64,000 nt of DNA from contig CANNGN010000014.1 in the NCBI GenBank assembly GCA_947504195.1, positions 1-64,000 of the forward strand, read 5' to 3'. This stretch comes from an uncultured Vibrio sp. (GTDB lineage: Bacteria; Pseudomonadota; Gammaproteobacteria; Enterobacterales; Vibrionaceae). The notes beneath the pieces were generated by a model that searched no databases, was not told where the DNA came from, and saw nothing but the letters and a program-made list of their open reading frames with translations. Below are positions 37,125 to 46,455 of the stretch, in pieces. Made by a program: the position numbers and the translations under genes. Within the stretch, counting starts at the first letter, position 1. Every line of letters starts with the position of its first letter.

Positions 37125-37559
37125 ATGAGAACTGTAGATTTTACCCCCCTATACCGTAACGCTATTGGTTTCGATCGCCTATTTAACATGATGGAAAGTG
37201 CGAACACCAAGAGTAACTCAGCGGGATACCCTCCCTACAACATTGAACAAAAAGCTGAGAATCAGTATCGCATCACTATGGCCGTTGCTGGGTTTGCCGA
37301 TGAAGAAATCGATATCACTCAACAGGAAAATACCTTATTGGTTCGTGGTGAGCGTAAGCCAGAAGAAGGGAAGTCTTACGTATATCAAGGTATCGCAGAG
37401 CGAGACTTTGAGCGTAAATTCCAACTTGCTGATTATGTTAAGGTTACCGGCGCAACTCTGGAACATGGATTATTACACGTTGATTTAGAACGAGAAATTC
37501 CAGAAGCGATGCAGCCGAGAAAAATCGCGATTAACGGTAAAAATTTGCTAGAGAGTTAA
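37125..37559 (+). CDS. ibpA: small heat-shock protein, IbpA/Hsp20 family
   Basis: Small heat-shock proteins bind unfolding proteins and keep them refoldable by DnaK and ClpB. The 144 residues have the alpha-crystallin domain (about 35-125): YNIEQKAENQYRITMAVAGF, LLVRGER, and GLLHVDLEREIPEAM. The N-terminus MRTVDFTPLYRNAIGFDRLF is characteristic of IbpA. It has a likely sigma-32 promoter and thermometer leader. Only one copy is present here; no ibpB follows. Confidence 0.93.
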   Translation: MRTVDFTPLYRNAIGFDRLFNMMESANTKSNSAGYPPYNIEQKAENQYRITMAVAGFADEEIDITQQENTLLVRGERKPEEGKSYVYQGIAERDFERKFQLADYVKVTGATLEHGLLHVDLEREIPEAMQPRKIAINGKNLLES

Positions 37560-37581
37560 TTATTTCTTTCTAAATGATGTG

Positions 37582-37605
37582 AAGAGCGCTGAATGGCGCT
37601 CTTTT
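37582..37605. terminator. terminator between hsp20 and gntR
   Basis: AAGAGCGC and GCGCTCTT form an 8-bp perfect stem around TGAATG (37582-37603), followed on the plus strand by a short T run. It sits between convergent genes and mainly serves the heat-shock gene. Confidence 0.8.
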
Positions 37606-37625
37606 GATATTTAAAGGGGAATAAC

Positions 37626-38633
37626 TTAAAGGCTTTCACCTAAGAACATTTTTGTTTGTAGTTCAATAACCTGGTCGGTAATGGGTTCATTTGGATTGAG
37701 AATTCTTTTTAATAATTGCTCGGCTGCAATTTTTCCCATCTCTTCTCGCGGAGTGATGACGGTTGCAAGAGTTGGCGACACGACTTTTGTAATGTTGTGG
37801 CCATGAAAGCCAATAATTGATATATCTTCGGGTACTTTAAAACCTTGTCTCAAGCATTCGAACAGAGCACCGATGGCCAAATCATCATTGGTACAATATA
37901 TGCCATCCAATTTAGGGTTCTCTTTTCTGGCTAAACAAAATAGCTCTGCTCCAACGGAATAAGATGAGGCTTGTTTGGTGCTAATGACAATAGGTCTAAG
38001 CCCTGCATCTTTAACTGTGAGCTCAAACCCTTCTATTTTTTGTTTCGTTCGCTCATCCATTCTTGCTGCAAGATACGCAACGTTTTTTCTATTTTTAGAG
38101 AGCAGTAACTTTGTCGCCGCTACGCTTGTCGCGTAATTATCAAATCCAACAGCTTGCTGAAGTGGAGGTGAAGCTGAATCCATTATTTCGACGATCGGAA
38201 CTCCAGAAGCTTGGAGCATTTTTATGGATCGCTCTGTGTGAAAGCTTTCAGATAGAATAATGCCATCGACATTGTATGAAAGAAGCGTTTCAATGCGCTT
38301 TTCTTCGATCTCTTTGCTGTAACTGTAATGAGCCAACATCGCTTGGTAGCCTAAGGGCTCGATAACCGTCTCTATGCCTTTTAAGACTTCAGCAAATACT
38401 TGGTTAGTTAAAGAAGGGAGCAATACACCAATGGAGTAACTTTTTGCTTTAGAGAGAATATCTGGAGCTCTATTTGGAACGTATCCGAGATCTTCAACTG
38501 TCTGAGCGATCTGTTCTCCTACCAATGGGGATACTTTTGATGGATCTCGAAGGTAACGACTAACCGTCATTTTTGTTACACCAACTTGATCAGCGATGCT
38601 TTGTAGAGTGGGACGTTGCTTCTTCACTGTCAT
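37626..38633 (-). CDS. gntR: LacI-family transcriptional regulator, GntR-like
   Basis: The 335-residue protein has the LacI-type N-terminal helix-turn-helix (TLQSIADQVGVTKMTVSRYL, about residues 9-28) followed by a periplasmic-binding-like sensor domain. It resembles the gluconate repressor GntR and lies 109 bp downstream of gluconokinase on the same strand. A palindrome resembling the GntR operator lies upstream of gntK. The ligand is inferred from the neighbour. Confidence 0.85.
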   Translation of the reverse strand: MTVKKQRPTLQSIADQVGVTKMTVSRYLRDPSKVSPLVGEQIAQTVEDLGYVPNRAPDILSKAKSYSIGVLLPSLTNQVFAEVLKGIETVIEPLGYQAMLAHYSYSKEIEEKRIETLLSYNVDGIILSESFHTERSIKMLQASGVPIVEIMDSASPPLQQAVGFDNYATSVAATKLLLSKNRKNVAYLAARMDERTKQKIEGFELTVKDAGLRPIVISTKQASSYSVGAELFCLARKENPKLDGIYCTNDDLAIGALFECLRQGFKVPEDISIIGFHGHNITKVVSPTLATVITPREEMGKIAAEQLLKRILNPNEPITDQVIELQTKMFLGESL

Positions 38634-38742
38634 GGTTTGAAATACTTAATAGCGAGAGGTTAGGATACTAAGAACAATCATATTGCAAATCTGATTATTA
38701 CCAAAGTGCCAATGTGGCTAAATGGGAGGTTATTGCAGCCGC

Positions 38743-39234
38743 TTAATTTAACTCTAGCTGAGTAATTATTGTTGTTATGATAGCTTGTGGTGTTTGACGT
38801 ATATCTATAATTAATGCCTCTTCTTTACTTGGTTCTACCAACGTTTCAAACTGACTCACAAGCATCGAACGACCACTGAAGTAGTGATTTTCTCGCTTTT
38901 GATGGCGAGCCCAAATAGTGTCAAACCCTCCTTGCAGATAAATAAACGTCAATTCAGGATTCCCCTGTTTTAGTTGTCGACGGTATTCTGGTTTTAGCGC
39001 GGAGCACGCGAGTACCAATTCCTTTTTTTCTCGAACGAGATCATTAAGCGTGTGAAGCCATGAGTAGCGATCATTATCGTTAAGTGGCTGACCACTTTGC
39101 ATTTTGGCGACATTGTGTTTCGAATGAAAATCATCTCCATCGAAAAAGGGAACATTAAGAGTTTGTGCTAATTGGGAGCCTATAGATGATTTTCCACACC
39201 CAGATACCCCCATTACGACATATTTGTTGTTCAT
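38743..39234 (-). CDS. gntK: gluconokinase
   Basis: Gluconokinase phosphorylates gluconate to 6-phosphogluconate for the Entner-Doudoroff or pentose phosphate pathway. The 163 residues match the GntK/IdnK type. Walker A is VMGVSGCGKSSIGSQLA (about residues 7-23), with DGDDFHSKHNVAKMQSGQPL near 32 and ACSALKPEYRRQL near 76. No gluconate transporter gene is present beside it. Confidence 0.93.
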   Translation of the reverse strand: MNNKYVVMGVSGCGKSSIGSQLAQTLNVPFFDGDDFHSKHNVAKMQSGQPLNDNDRYSWLHTLNDLVREKKELVLACSALKPEYRRQLKQGNPELTFIYLQGGFDTIWARHQKRENHYFSGRSMLVSQFETLVEPSKEEALIIDIRQTPQAIITTIITQLELN

Positions 39235-39571
39235 AACTTTTTCTCATTTCAAGTTAGAGATCGCGATTTCCACCACATGGAAACTCCAGAGAAGATAAAC
39301 GAAGATTTAAGTAGCAATAAAGCAAATAGAGGAATGAAAACCCCTCCTAAGCACATCTCAATATGTTATTCGGGTTACTACAAGTGTTATCGGTAACACG
39401 GTGGTTTTTCTGTTATTGCAGTCACATATTGATGAGTAATTATTTTTTTGCAAAAAAACTAAAAAAATTTGCTGAGAACTGTAATATTTGTTGTTCTAGC
39501 ACGTCTAATGAGTAAATAACGTAATGCGGAGATCCGTCTTACGTCGATGTGATAAGCCAATGGAGCGTATT
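39235..39571. promoter_or_regulatory. gntK-msrP intergenic region with GntR-type operator
   Basis: This 337-bp divergent gap holds GTGTTATCGGTAACAC (39384-39399), a near-perfect 16-bp palindrome with 6-bp arms that resembles known GntR operators. It lies 150 bp upstream of gntK. A weaker half-match lies at about 39362-39377. The remainder is AT-rich and must contain the msrP promoter; no small gene is evident. Confidence 0.65.
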
Positions 39572-40576
39572 ATGCTAATAAAGAAACGATCAGATTTATC
39601 TGAATCGGATGTTACCCCAGAAGATATCTACCGCTCACGACGTCAATTTATGAAAGGTTCATTCGCACTTGGGGCTGGTGCGTTATTACCCAGTGGCTTA
39701 TTGCAAGCAAAACCTAGTATTTCGGAAGGGGAGTTCCGACCGGATACTCCTTTGTGGCTGCAAGAGCAGATTGGCTCTGCAAGTGCGAATACGCTAGATA
39801 TTAACGACAAATTGACCCCATTTATTAACGCGACAACATACAATAATTTTTATGAGTTTGGTTTTGATAAAAGTGACCCAGCCAAGCGGAGCGAAGACTT
39901 TAAACCTTTTCCATGGCAAGTTGAAATCAGTGGTGAGGTCGCGAATCCAGGTAATTATCATTTAGAAGATTTGATGAAAGGAATTCAATTAGAAGAGCGA
40001 ATTTATCGCCTTCGTTGTGTTGAAGCCTGGTCGATGGTGATTCCGTGGATTGGTTTTCCATTGGCAAGTTTGCTGAAGCGTTTTGAACCAACAAGCCGTG
40101 CAAAATATGTCTCCTTTACTTCAATACAGCGGCCAGAAGAGATGCCTGGTCAAGCGAGTCTATTTAGTTCTATTGATTGGCCTTATGTCGAAGGGTTAAC
40201 GATTAAGGAAGCCATGCATCCACTCACGTTGATGGCGGTTGGGTTATACGGTAAATCTCTACCGAATCAAAATGGTGCGCCGTTTAGACTTGTTGTGCCA
40301 TGGAAATATGGATTTAAGAGCATCAAATCTATCGTTAAAATTGAATTTACCGAAACTCGACCAAAAACAACGTGGAATCAGTTGGCTCCGGCAGAGTATG
40401 GCTTTTATGCGAATGTGAACCCTGGCGTTGATCATCCTCGTTGGACACAAAAAAGTGAACGACGCTTACCATCGGGATTATTGAGTCCTAACATTATTCC
40501 AACGGAACTGTTTAACGGATATAAAGATGATGTTGAGAGCCTTTATACAGGGTTAGATTTAACGCGCAATTACTAA
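39572..40576 (+). CDS. msrP: protein-methionine-sulfoxide reductase catalytic subunit MsrP (YedY)
   Basis: MsrP is a periplasmic molybdopterin enzyme that reduces oxidised methionines in envelope proteins. I start it at ATG 39572, 334 residues, because GGAG lies six bases upstream and MLIKKRSDLSESDVT matches the family; a longer frame opens at 39524. The twin-arginine signal is SRRQFMKGSFALGAGALL. The molybdenum-binding Cys is in YRLRCVEAWSMV. It lies 9 bp before msrQ. Confidence 0.95.
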   Translation: MLIKKRSDLSESDVTPEDIYRSRRQFMKGSFALGAGALLPSGLLQAKPSISEGEFRPDTPLWLQEQIGSASANTLDINDKLTPFINATTYNNFYEFGFDKSDPAKRSEDFKPFPWQVEISGEVANPGNYHLEDLMKGIQLEERIYRLRCVEAWSMVIPWIGFPLASLLKRFEPTSRAKYVSFTSIQRPEEMPGQASLFSSIDWPYVEGLTIKEAMHPLTLMAVGLYGKSLPNQNGAPFRLVVPWKYGFKSIKSIVKIEFTETRPKTTWNQLAPAEYGFYANVNPGVDHPRWTQKSERRLPSGLLSPNIIPTELFNGYKDDVESLYTGLDLTRNY

Positions 40577-40585
40577 GGACAAGCA

Positions 40586-41179
40586 ATGTCAGTGCGATGG
40601 CGGAGAGTCGTTATTTTTATCTTGGGGTTATTGCCTTTGGTCAGTTTGGTTATTGCCGGAGTAAATCAAACTCTGGGTGGCGACCCCGCAAAAGCGATTG
40701 TCCTTTCAACAGGGGAGTGGGCATTACGCTTCCTTATCATTACTCTTGCAGTTACTCCATTGGTTCGTGTGGTTAAGTGGCGATGGGTGATGATTCACCG
40801 TCGTATGTTGGGTTTGTATTCCCTGTTTTACGCTTTTCTTCACCTTGTCTCTTATTACCTATTTATTCTCGGAAGTAATCTCGAACTATTAGTCAGTGAA
40901 ACCATTAAAAGGCCATATATATTAGTGGGAATGCCAGCATTGATTATTTTGGCGTTACTAGGAGTGACATCGACTAAAGGTTGGATGAAGCGTTTGGGTA
41001 AACGATGGCAGCGGTTGCACCGGTGGGTGTACCCGGCCACTTTATTAGCGTTGGTACACCTTATTATGCAAATTCGCTCTAGCTACTATGAAGCAACGGT
41101 TTATGGCGCATTTGTCCTATTGTTGCTTGGCTATCGAGTATTCGAATGGCGAAAGAGGACAAATGCTAGGTGGCGCTAG
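40586..41179 (+). CDS. msrQ: heme-binding membrane subunit MsrQ (YedZ)
   Basis: MsrQ is the heme b membrane protein that passes quinone electrons to MsrP. The 197 residues have about six membrane helices of the ferric-reductase-like domain, with HRRMLGLYSLFYAFLHLVSY (about residues 71-90) and QRLHRWVYPATLLALVHLI near 142 supplying heme histidines. Its stop codon directly abuts the avtA stop on the other strand. Confidence 0.93.
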   Translation: MSVRWRRVVIFILGLLPLVSLVIAGVNQTLGGDPAKAIVLSTGEWALRFLIITLAVTPLVRVVKWRWVMIHRRMLGLYSLFYAFLHLVSYYLFILGSNLELLVSETIKRPYILVGMPALIILALLGVTSTKGWMKRLGKRWQRLHRWVYPATLLALVHLIMQIRSSYYEATVYGAFVLLLLGYRVFEWRKRTNARWR

Positions 41180-42430
41180 TTACTCTTGATAAGCTTTTTG
41201 GACTTCTTCAGCAATTATAGCAATGCCCTTATCAATGACTTCTTTATCCTGAACGTAGTTAACTCGCAAGCATTGTTGAGTGTGATCCCACCCTTTTTCT
41301 GGCTGACCAATAAAGAAAAACTCTCCGGGGATCACTAACACACCTCGCTTTTTAAGTCTTTCATACAGCGCCATGGTACTTATTGGCAGCTCATCAAACC
41401 AAAGCCAAAGAAAAATAGCCCCTTCTGGCTTATGAATTCGAAAGCGCGGATCGGGAATCGCAGATTGCAGCTGTTCGACAACTTGAGATGCTTTGTTTTG
41501 GTAGAACGGTTGGACGATATCATTACTCAGTTTCAGCAACTGACCTTTATCAATCATATGTTTTCCCAGAGCAGGACCAAAGCTGCCAGGAGTTAGGCTA
41601 ATAATGCCATTCATATTACTAAGTGCTTGAGTGATTGCTTCACTGGCGATCACAATGCCACATCGAATACCCGGTAGGCCAAGCTTAGATAAGCTCATGC
41701 AGAGAATCGTATTCTCGTTCCAGAAAGGCTTAACGTCTTCAAAAATAATATTTGGGAACGGTAAGCCATAAGCGTTATCGATAATCAGTGGGATATTGTT
41801 CTCACGCGCGAGTTGATCGAGTTTTCTCACTTCGTCATCGGTAAGGACATTTCCGGTTGGATTGGTAGGGCGAGAAGCACAAATCGCGGCTACAGATTCA
41901 TCAATTTGAAGCGATTCAAAGTCGACATGGTATTTAAACTGGCGGTTGTCCAATAGCTCGATTTCAGGTCTATATGAGATAAACATATCTTCGCTTAAAC
42001 CAGAGTCGGCATACCCAATATATTCAGGTGCAAGTGGGAGCAAAATTTTCTTATGCGACCCGTCTGTTTGTTGCCCCGCTAATAGGTTAAACAGATAGAA
42101 AAAACCACTTTGACTGCCGTTTGTTAAACTGATGTTCTTTTCGCTAATGTCCCAGCCATAGTTCTCTTTAAATAAGGTCACCAACGCTTGAATAAAACTG
42201 GTTTTCCCTTGAGGCCCATCGTAATTAGTAATGGCTTCGATTAATTCACCTTCGGTAAGCATTTCGCTACAAGCTTGGTGAAAGTAATCGAGCATCGCTG
42301 GAATTTTTGCAGGGTTTCCACCACCCAGCATCACCGCTCCTGGTGTTTGCAAGCCCTGATTGAGGTCATCCATAAGACGAGTAATACCAGAATAACGATT
42401 AAATTTTTCACCAAAGGAAGAGAACTGCAT
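41180..42430 (-). CDS. avtA: valine-pyruvate aminotransferase AvtA
   Basis: AvtA is a PLP enzyme that makes valine from 2-ketoisovalerate using alanine as amino donor. The 416-residue protein aligns well with E. coli AvtA throughout: FGEKFNRYSGITRLMDDLN at the start, GGGNPAKIP near 37, SRPTNPTGNV near 184, and the PLP lysine in CMSLSKLGLPGIRCG near 243. Since ilvE is missing from the ilv operon nearby, AvtA may be a more important branched-chain transaminase here; that is inference. Confidence 0.92.
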   Translation of the reverse strand: MQFSSFGEKFNRYSGITRLMDDLNQGLQTPGAVMLGGGNPAKIPAMLDYFHQACSEMLTEGELIEAITNYDGPQGKTSFIQALVTLFKENYGWDISEKNISLTNGSQSGFFYLFNLLAGQQTDGSHKKILLPLAPEYIGYADSGLSEDMFISYRPEIELLDNRQFKYHVDFESLQIDESVAAICASRPTNPTGNVLTDDEVRKLDQLARENNIPLIIDNAYGLPFPNIIFEDVKPFWNENTILCMSLSKLGLPGIRCGIVIASEAITQALSNMNGIISLTPGSFGPALGKHMIDKGQLLKLSNDIVQPFYQNKASQVVEQLQSAIPDPRFRIHKPEGAIFLWLWFDELPISTMALYERLKKRGVLVIPGEFFFIGQPEKGWDHTQQCLRVNYVQDKEVIDKGIAIIAEEVQKAYQE

Positions 42431-42515
42431 AGGAATATACCTAAATGTGTTAAATGCTGAACGATGTGTGAGTCAAGATACCGTAATGACCAAGTTCAGA
42501 AAAGGAGTATTTTGG

Positions 42516-42544
42516 AAAAAATAAAGCCCAGCAATGCTGGGCTT
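42516..42544 (-). terminator. rho-independent terminator of glyS
   Basis: AAGCCCAGC and GCTGGGCTT form a 9-bp perfect stem around AAT (42524-42544). On the minus strand it is followed by TTATTTTTT. It lies 25 bp past the glyS stop. Confidence 0.92.
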
Positions 42545-42568
42545 AGTAAGTACTGCCTATCTCGAAGA

Positions 42569-44635
42569 TTACTTCTGTAACACTGAAATATCTGCGATTT
42601 CTAAGAACAAGTTACGCAGCTTGTTCAGTAAGGTGAGACGATTTTTCTTAAGCGCTTCATCGTCTACCATCACCATCACGTTATCGAAGAATGCATCGAC
42701 TGGCTCACGCAGTTCGGCAAGTTGAGCAAGTGCTTCGGTGTAATTGCTAGTGGCAAATGCAGGTTCCAATGCTTCCGCTAAAATTTCGACTTTCTCGGCT
42801 AACGCTTTTTCTGCATCTTCAGCTAATAATGCCAAATCGATATCAGCTGTAAGCTCACCATCAAATTTCGTTAGGATGTTACCCACACGCTTATTTGCGG
42901 CTGCGAGAGATTCTGCTGCATCCAACTCACGGAACGACGATACGGCTTTTACGCGTTGATCGAAGTCTGTTGGTTTGGTTGGGTGGCGGGCTAATACGGC
43001 TTGAATCACGTCGACACTAAAGCCTTCATCTTGATACCAAGCACGGAAGCGCCCTAACATAAAGTCAACGACATCGCTCTCAACATTTTGGTTAGTGAGC
43101 TTGCTGCCAAATAGGGACTTCGCTTTGGTGATTAGATCAATTAAGTCTAATTGATATCCGTACTCAACAATAATACGCAATACACCGAGAGAAGCACGAC
43201 GTAATGCAAATGGGTCAGAGCCTTTTGGTGCTTGGCCAATGCCAAAAATACCGACGATAGTATCGAGTTTATCAGCCATGGCAATCGCAGCAGAAACACC
43301 GTTGCTTGGTAGGTCGTCGCCAGCAAAGCGAGGCATGTACTGCTCATAAAGTGCAACCGCGACTTCTTCATCTTCATTATCATGGCGAGCGTAGTGCATC
43401 CCCATAACACCTTGAGTTTCAGTGAACTCAAATACCATTGAGGTCATGAGATCGCATTTTGCTAATAGACCAGCACGCTGTGATTTCTCGACATCGGCAC
43501 CAATTTTTTCAGCAATGTAACCCGCTAACTCAGTAATACGATCGGTTTTATCTTTGATGGTTCCTAACTGCTTTTGGAAAACGGCACTTTCCAATAGAGG
43601 AAGGTGATCAATTAGAGGTTGCTTACGGTCAGTATCAAAGAAAAATTCAGCATCGGCTAAACGTGGGCGAACCACTTTTTCATTTCCTTCGATCACATGG
43701 CGTGGCTCTTTAGACTCGATATTCGAGACAAAGATAAAGTTTGGCAGCAATTGCTTGTTATCATCGTAAACAGGGAAGTATTTTTGGTCGCCTTTCATGG
43801 TGTAAACCAAAGCTTCAGACGGCACTTTAAGGAATTTTTCCTCAAACTTCGCGGTAAGGACTACTGGCCATTCAACCAAAGAGGTGACTTCTTCAACTAA
43901 GTCATCTTCAAGATCGGCGGTTCCACCCACAGCTTGTGCTGCTTTTTGTGAATCAGCGATGATAGTGGCTTTACGAGCATCATAGTCGGCAATGACTTTG
44001 CCACGCTCTTCTAAAATTGCTGGATACTGCTCAGCTGAGTCGATAGTGAACTCTGCCTCACCCATGAAACGGTGTCCGCGAATGACTCGTCCAGAGCTGA
44101 CGCCAAGGATTTCACCTTCAATGAGTTCATCACCCATTAAGATGGTTAATGTTTTTACCGGGCGGATAAATTGTGTTTCTTTATCGCCCCAACGCATTGG
44201 TTTTGCGATTGGTAGGTTGGCTAATGCTTTGGCAGCCAGATCGGTAATTACTGCTTTGGTTTGTTGGCCCTTTACTTCTTGTTTGAAAAGCAACCATTCA
44301 CCTTTATCGGTGACCAAACGCTCTGCTTGTTCAACCGTAATACCGTTACCACGAGCCCAACCTTGAGCTGCTTTGGTTGGATTGCCATCGGCATCAAATG
44401 CAACCGAAATCGCGGGGCCACGCTTTTCAACGACTTTATCTTGTTGGCTTTCGGCAAGCTCGGTGACTTTTAAGGCTAGACGACGAGGTGTCGCGAACCA
44501 TTTTATGTTGCTATAAGCCAGTTCCGCTGTTTTTAGTTCTTTTTCAAAGTTATCTGAAAATGCTTGCGCGAGCGTGCGTAGTTGAGTTGGTGGAAGCTCT
44601 TCCGTACCAAGTTCAATTAAAAATTCTTTTGCCAT
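42569..44635 (-). CDS. glyS: glycyl-tRNA synthetase beta subunit
   Basis: GlyS is the large subunit of the alpha2beta2 bacterial glycyl-tRNA synthetase and handles tRNA recognition. The 688 residues match the family. The N-terminus KEFLIELGTEELPPTQLRTL and the block KWFATPRRLALKV near residue 45 are diagnostic. An HD-like region lies near 410-445 (MHYARHDNEDEEVAVALYEQ). It follows glyQ by 12 bp. Confidence 0.97.
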   Translation of the reverse strand: MAKEFLIELGTEELPPTQLRTLAQAFSDNFEKELKTAELAYSNIKWFATPRRLALKVTELAESQQDKVVEKRGPAISVAFDADGNPTKAAQGWARGNGITVEQAERLVTDKGEWLLFKQEVKGQQTKAVITDLAAKALANLPIAKPMRWGDKETQFIRPVKTLTILMGDELIEGEILGVSSGRVIRGHRFMGEAEFTIDSAEQYPAILEERGKVIADYDARKATIIADSQKAAQAVGGTADLEDDLVEEVTSLVEWPVVLTAKFEEKFLKVPSEALVYTMKGDQKYFPVYDDNKQLLPNFIFVSNIESKEPRHVIEGNEKVVRPRLADAEFFFDTDRKQPLIDHLPLLESAVFQKQLGTIKDKTDRITELAGYIAEKIGADVEKSQRAGLLAKCDLMTSMVFEFTETQGVMGMHYARHDNEDEEVAVALYEQYMPRFAGDDLPSNGVSAAIAMADKLDTIVGIFGIGQAPKGSDPFALRRASLGVLRIIVEYGYQLDLIDLITKAKSLFGSKLTNQNVESDVVDFMLGRFRAWYQDEGFSVDVIQAVLARHPTKPTDFDQRVKAVSSFRELDAAESLAAANKRVGNILTKFDGELTADIDLALLAEDAEKALAEKVEILAEALEPAFATSNYTEALAQLAELREPVDAFFDNVMVMVDDEALKKNRLTLLNKLRNLFLEIADISVLQK

Positions 44636-44647
44636 GAGTCTATTCCC

Positions 44648-45568
44648 TTATGCCTTATCGTCTTGCTTTTTGCACATAGGGAAGCCCAAAGCTTCACGTG
44701 ATGCATAATAAGCTTGCGCAACCGACTTCGTTAAATCTCGAATACGAAGAATGTAGCGCTGACGCTCTGTTACCGAAATGGCTTTACGAGCATCAAGTAA
44801 GTTAAAAGCGTGTCCCGCCTTTAGAATGCGTTCGTAAGCCGGCAATGGTAGTGGCTTTTCGAGTTCAATGAGTTGCTTACACTCTTTTTCACACTGGTCA
44901 AAGAAGGTGAAGAGGAAATCAACATCAGCATGTTCGAAATTGTAGGTAGACTGCTCGACTTCGTTTTGATGAAAAATATCACCGTAGGTCACTTTTCCAA
45001 GTGGGCCATCAGTCCATACTAGGTCGTAGACGGAATCAACGCCTTGAATATACATAGCGAGACGTTCAATACCGTAGGTTATTTCACCTGTAACTGGCTT
45101 GCACTCAAGACCGCCAACTTGTTGGAAGTAAGTAAACTGAGTCACTTCCATACCATTTAACCAAACTTCCCAGCCTAATCCCCAAGCACCTAGAGTTGGG
45201 TTTTCCCAGTTGTCTTCAACGAAGCGGATATCATGAACCGTTGGATCGATGCCCAATACAACTAAAGAACCTAGGTAAAGCTCTTGAATGTTGTCCGGCG
45301 ATGGCTTAAGCACTACTTGAAATTGATAGTAGTGTTGAAGACGGTTAGGGTTCTCACCATAACGGCCATCGGTTGGACGACGAGATGGTTGAACATACGC
45401 TGTAGACATCGGCTCTGGGCCAATGGCACGCAGACATGTCATTGGGTGGGAAGTTCCGGCACCCACTTCCATATCAAGAGGTTGAACAATGGTACAGCCT
45501 TGTTGGGCCCAGTAATCCTGCAGCGCGAGGATCATACCCTGGAAGGTTTTAACGTCATATTTTTGCAT
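44648..45568 (-). CDS. glyQ: glycyl-tRNA synthetase alpha subunit
   Basis: GlyQ is the catalytic class II subunit that activates glycine. The 306 residues are typical: TFQGMILALQDYWAQQGCTI near residue 8, LDMEVGAGTSHPMTCLRAIG near 37, and YVQPSRRPTDGRYGENPNRL near 59. It is the first gene of glyQS. Confidence 0.97.
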   Translation of the reverse strand: MQKYDVKTFQGMILALQDYWAQQGCTIVQPLDMEVGAGTSHPMTCLRAIGPEPMSTAYVQPSRRPTDGRYGENPNRLQHYYQFQVVLKPSPDNIQELYLGSLVVLGIDPTVHDIRFVEDNWENPTLGAWGLGWEVWLNGMEVTQFTYFQQVGGLECKPVTGEITYGIERLAMYIQGVDSVYDLVWTDGPLGKVTYGDIFHQNEVEQSTYNFEHADVDFLFTFFDQCEKECKQLIELEKPLPLPAYERILKAGHAFNLLDARKAISVTERQRYILRIRDLTKSVAQAYYASREALGFPMCKKQDDKA

Positions 45569-45843
45569 AGTCGGGTTCGCGCAATTCTTGTCAATGAATG
45601 AAATAAAATAACGATAAAGTATACCGAGATATTGCGTGTCGGAGTAGGGGTAATATTGGTTAATTCAGGCTCAACGCGTCGTTTTAGTGCATCTGAACTC
45701 GGTTTCTTGTTTTTTATCGGGCTTTTGATGCTCAAAATTGTGGTTTTACTCAAAAAGGCGGCCATATTCATTTAATCGACACATTTATAAGGATGAAGTT
45801 TTGATAACCTGTGAATCCTAAATCGACGAAAAGGAGTACAGTT

Positions 45844-46098
45844 ATGCTAACTCGTTACATGAATATGAGCGTGAAAAGTCAAAGCTACTTATTTAGCTTT
45901 GGTCTACTTCTTACTTTTCTTGGAATGGCTTTAACGGATCTGTGGCTACCGATGGTTGTGGGGGCGTTTGTACTGACGGCTTTAACCGTAGAGTCGTGGG
46001 TGCGGATTTTACATATTATTCCTATGCATCGAGAAGTTAACCGATTACGCGATCACGTTGAACAGCTCAGTAAAGAGATTCGAAAGAAGGAAGAGTAA
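45844..46098 (+). CDS. small membrane protein of unknown function
   Basis: I start this 84-residue protein at ATG 45844, with AGGAG about nine bases upstream; a longer frame opens at 45811. It has two hydrophobic segments (about residues 15-50, SYLFSFGLLLTFLGMALTDL then VVGAFVLTALTVE) and a charged, probably coiled-coil tail (REVNRLRDHVEQLSKEIRKK). I know of no function. It ends 1 bp from the convergent tusA stop. Confidence 0.7.
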   Translation: MLTRYMNMSVKSQSYLFSFGLLLTFLGMALTDLWLPMVVGAFVLTALTVESWVRILHIIPMHREVNRLRDHVEQLSKEIRKKEE

Positions 46099-46112
46099 TT
46101 TACGCTTCCTTC
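46086..46112. terminator. overlapping bidirectional hairpin between the small membrane gene and tusA
   Basis: GAAGGAAG (46086-46093) and CTTCCTTC (46105-46112) form an 8-bp stem that spans both convergent stop codons. Outer bases can extend it. There is no good T run, so it may act as a weak terminator or as mRNA end protection. Confidence 0.35.
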
Positions 46113-46354
46113 ATTCCTTTTCGAATCAGATACTGAAAAGGCAGTGTCTCTGTTTGAGCGGAAATGAGTTGATGATCCATAAAGCGACAAAAGCTGGGAA
46201 TATCTCGCGTTGTCGAGGGATCATCAGCAGTTACTAACAATGTTTGCCCATCTTCCATAGTACGAATTGCTTTTCTCACCATCATTACGGGCTCTGGACA
46301 ACGAAGCCCTTCTGCCTCAAGTTTCACATTCGCTTTTTCTATATAAGTATTCAT
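46100..46354 (-). CDS. tusA: sulfurtransferase TusA
   Basis: TusA accepts sulfur from IscS and passes it on for tRNA 2-thiouridine synthesis and molybdenum cofactor assembly. The product from ATG 46354 is 84 residues; an in-frame GTG at 46372 adds six. The catalytic cysteine lies in EGLRCPEPVMMVRK near residue 18, and DDPSTTRDIPSFCRFM follows. It is typical of SirA/TusA. Confidence 0.93.
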   Translation of the reverse strand: MNTYIEKANVKLEAEGLRCPEPVMMVRKAIRTMEDGQTLLVTADDPSTTRDIPSFCRFMDHQLISAQTETLPFQYLIRKGMKEA

Positions 46355-46455
46355 TAGTGATAGCTTACTCACAAAAATTCATTTCAAGAGATTATTTTAC
46401 CGTAAAAGACGGTTTGCCTCTTGATTTGTTAACGGTTGGGTAATATATTATTAAC

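Noticed and set aside
41170..41190. Zero-base gap between the msrQ and avtA stop codons
   Set aside because: Convergent genes that abut are common; there is no visible terminator, but this alone does not show anything unusual.
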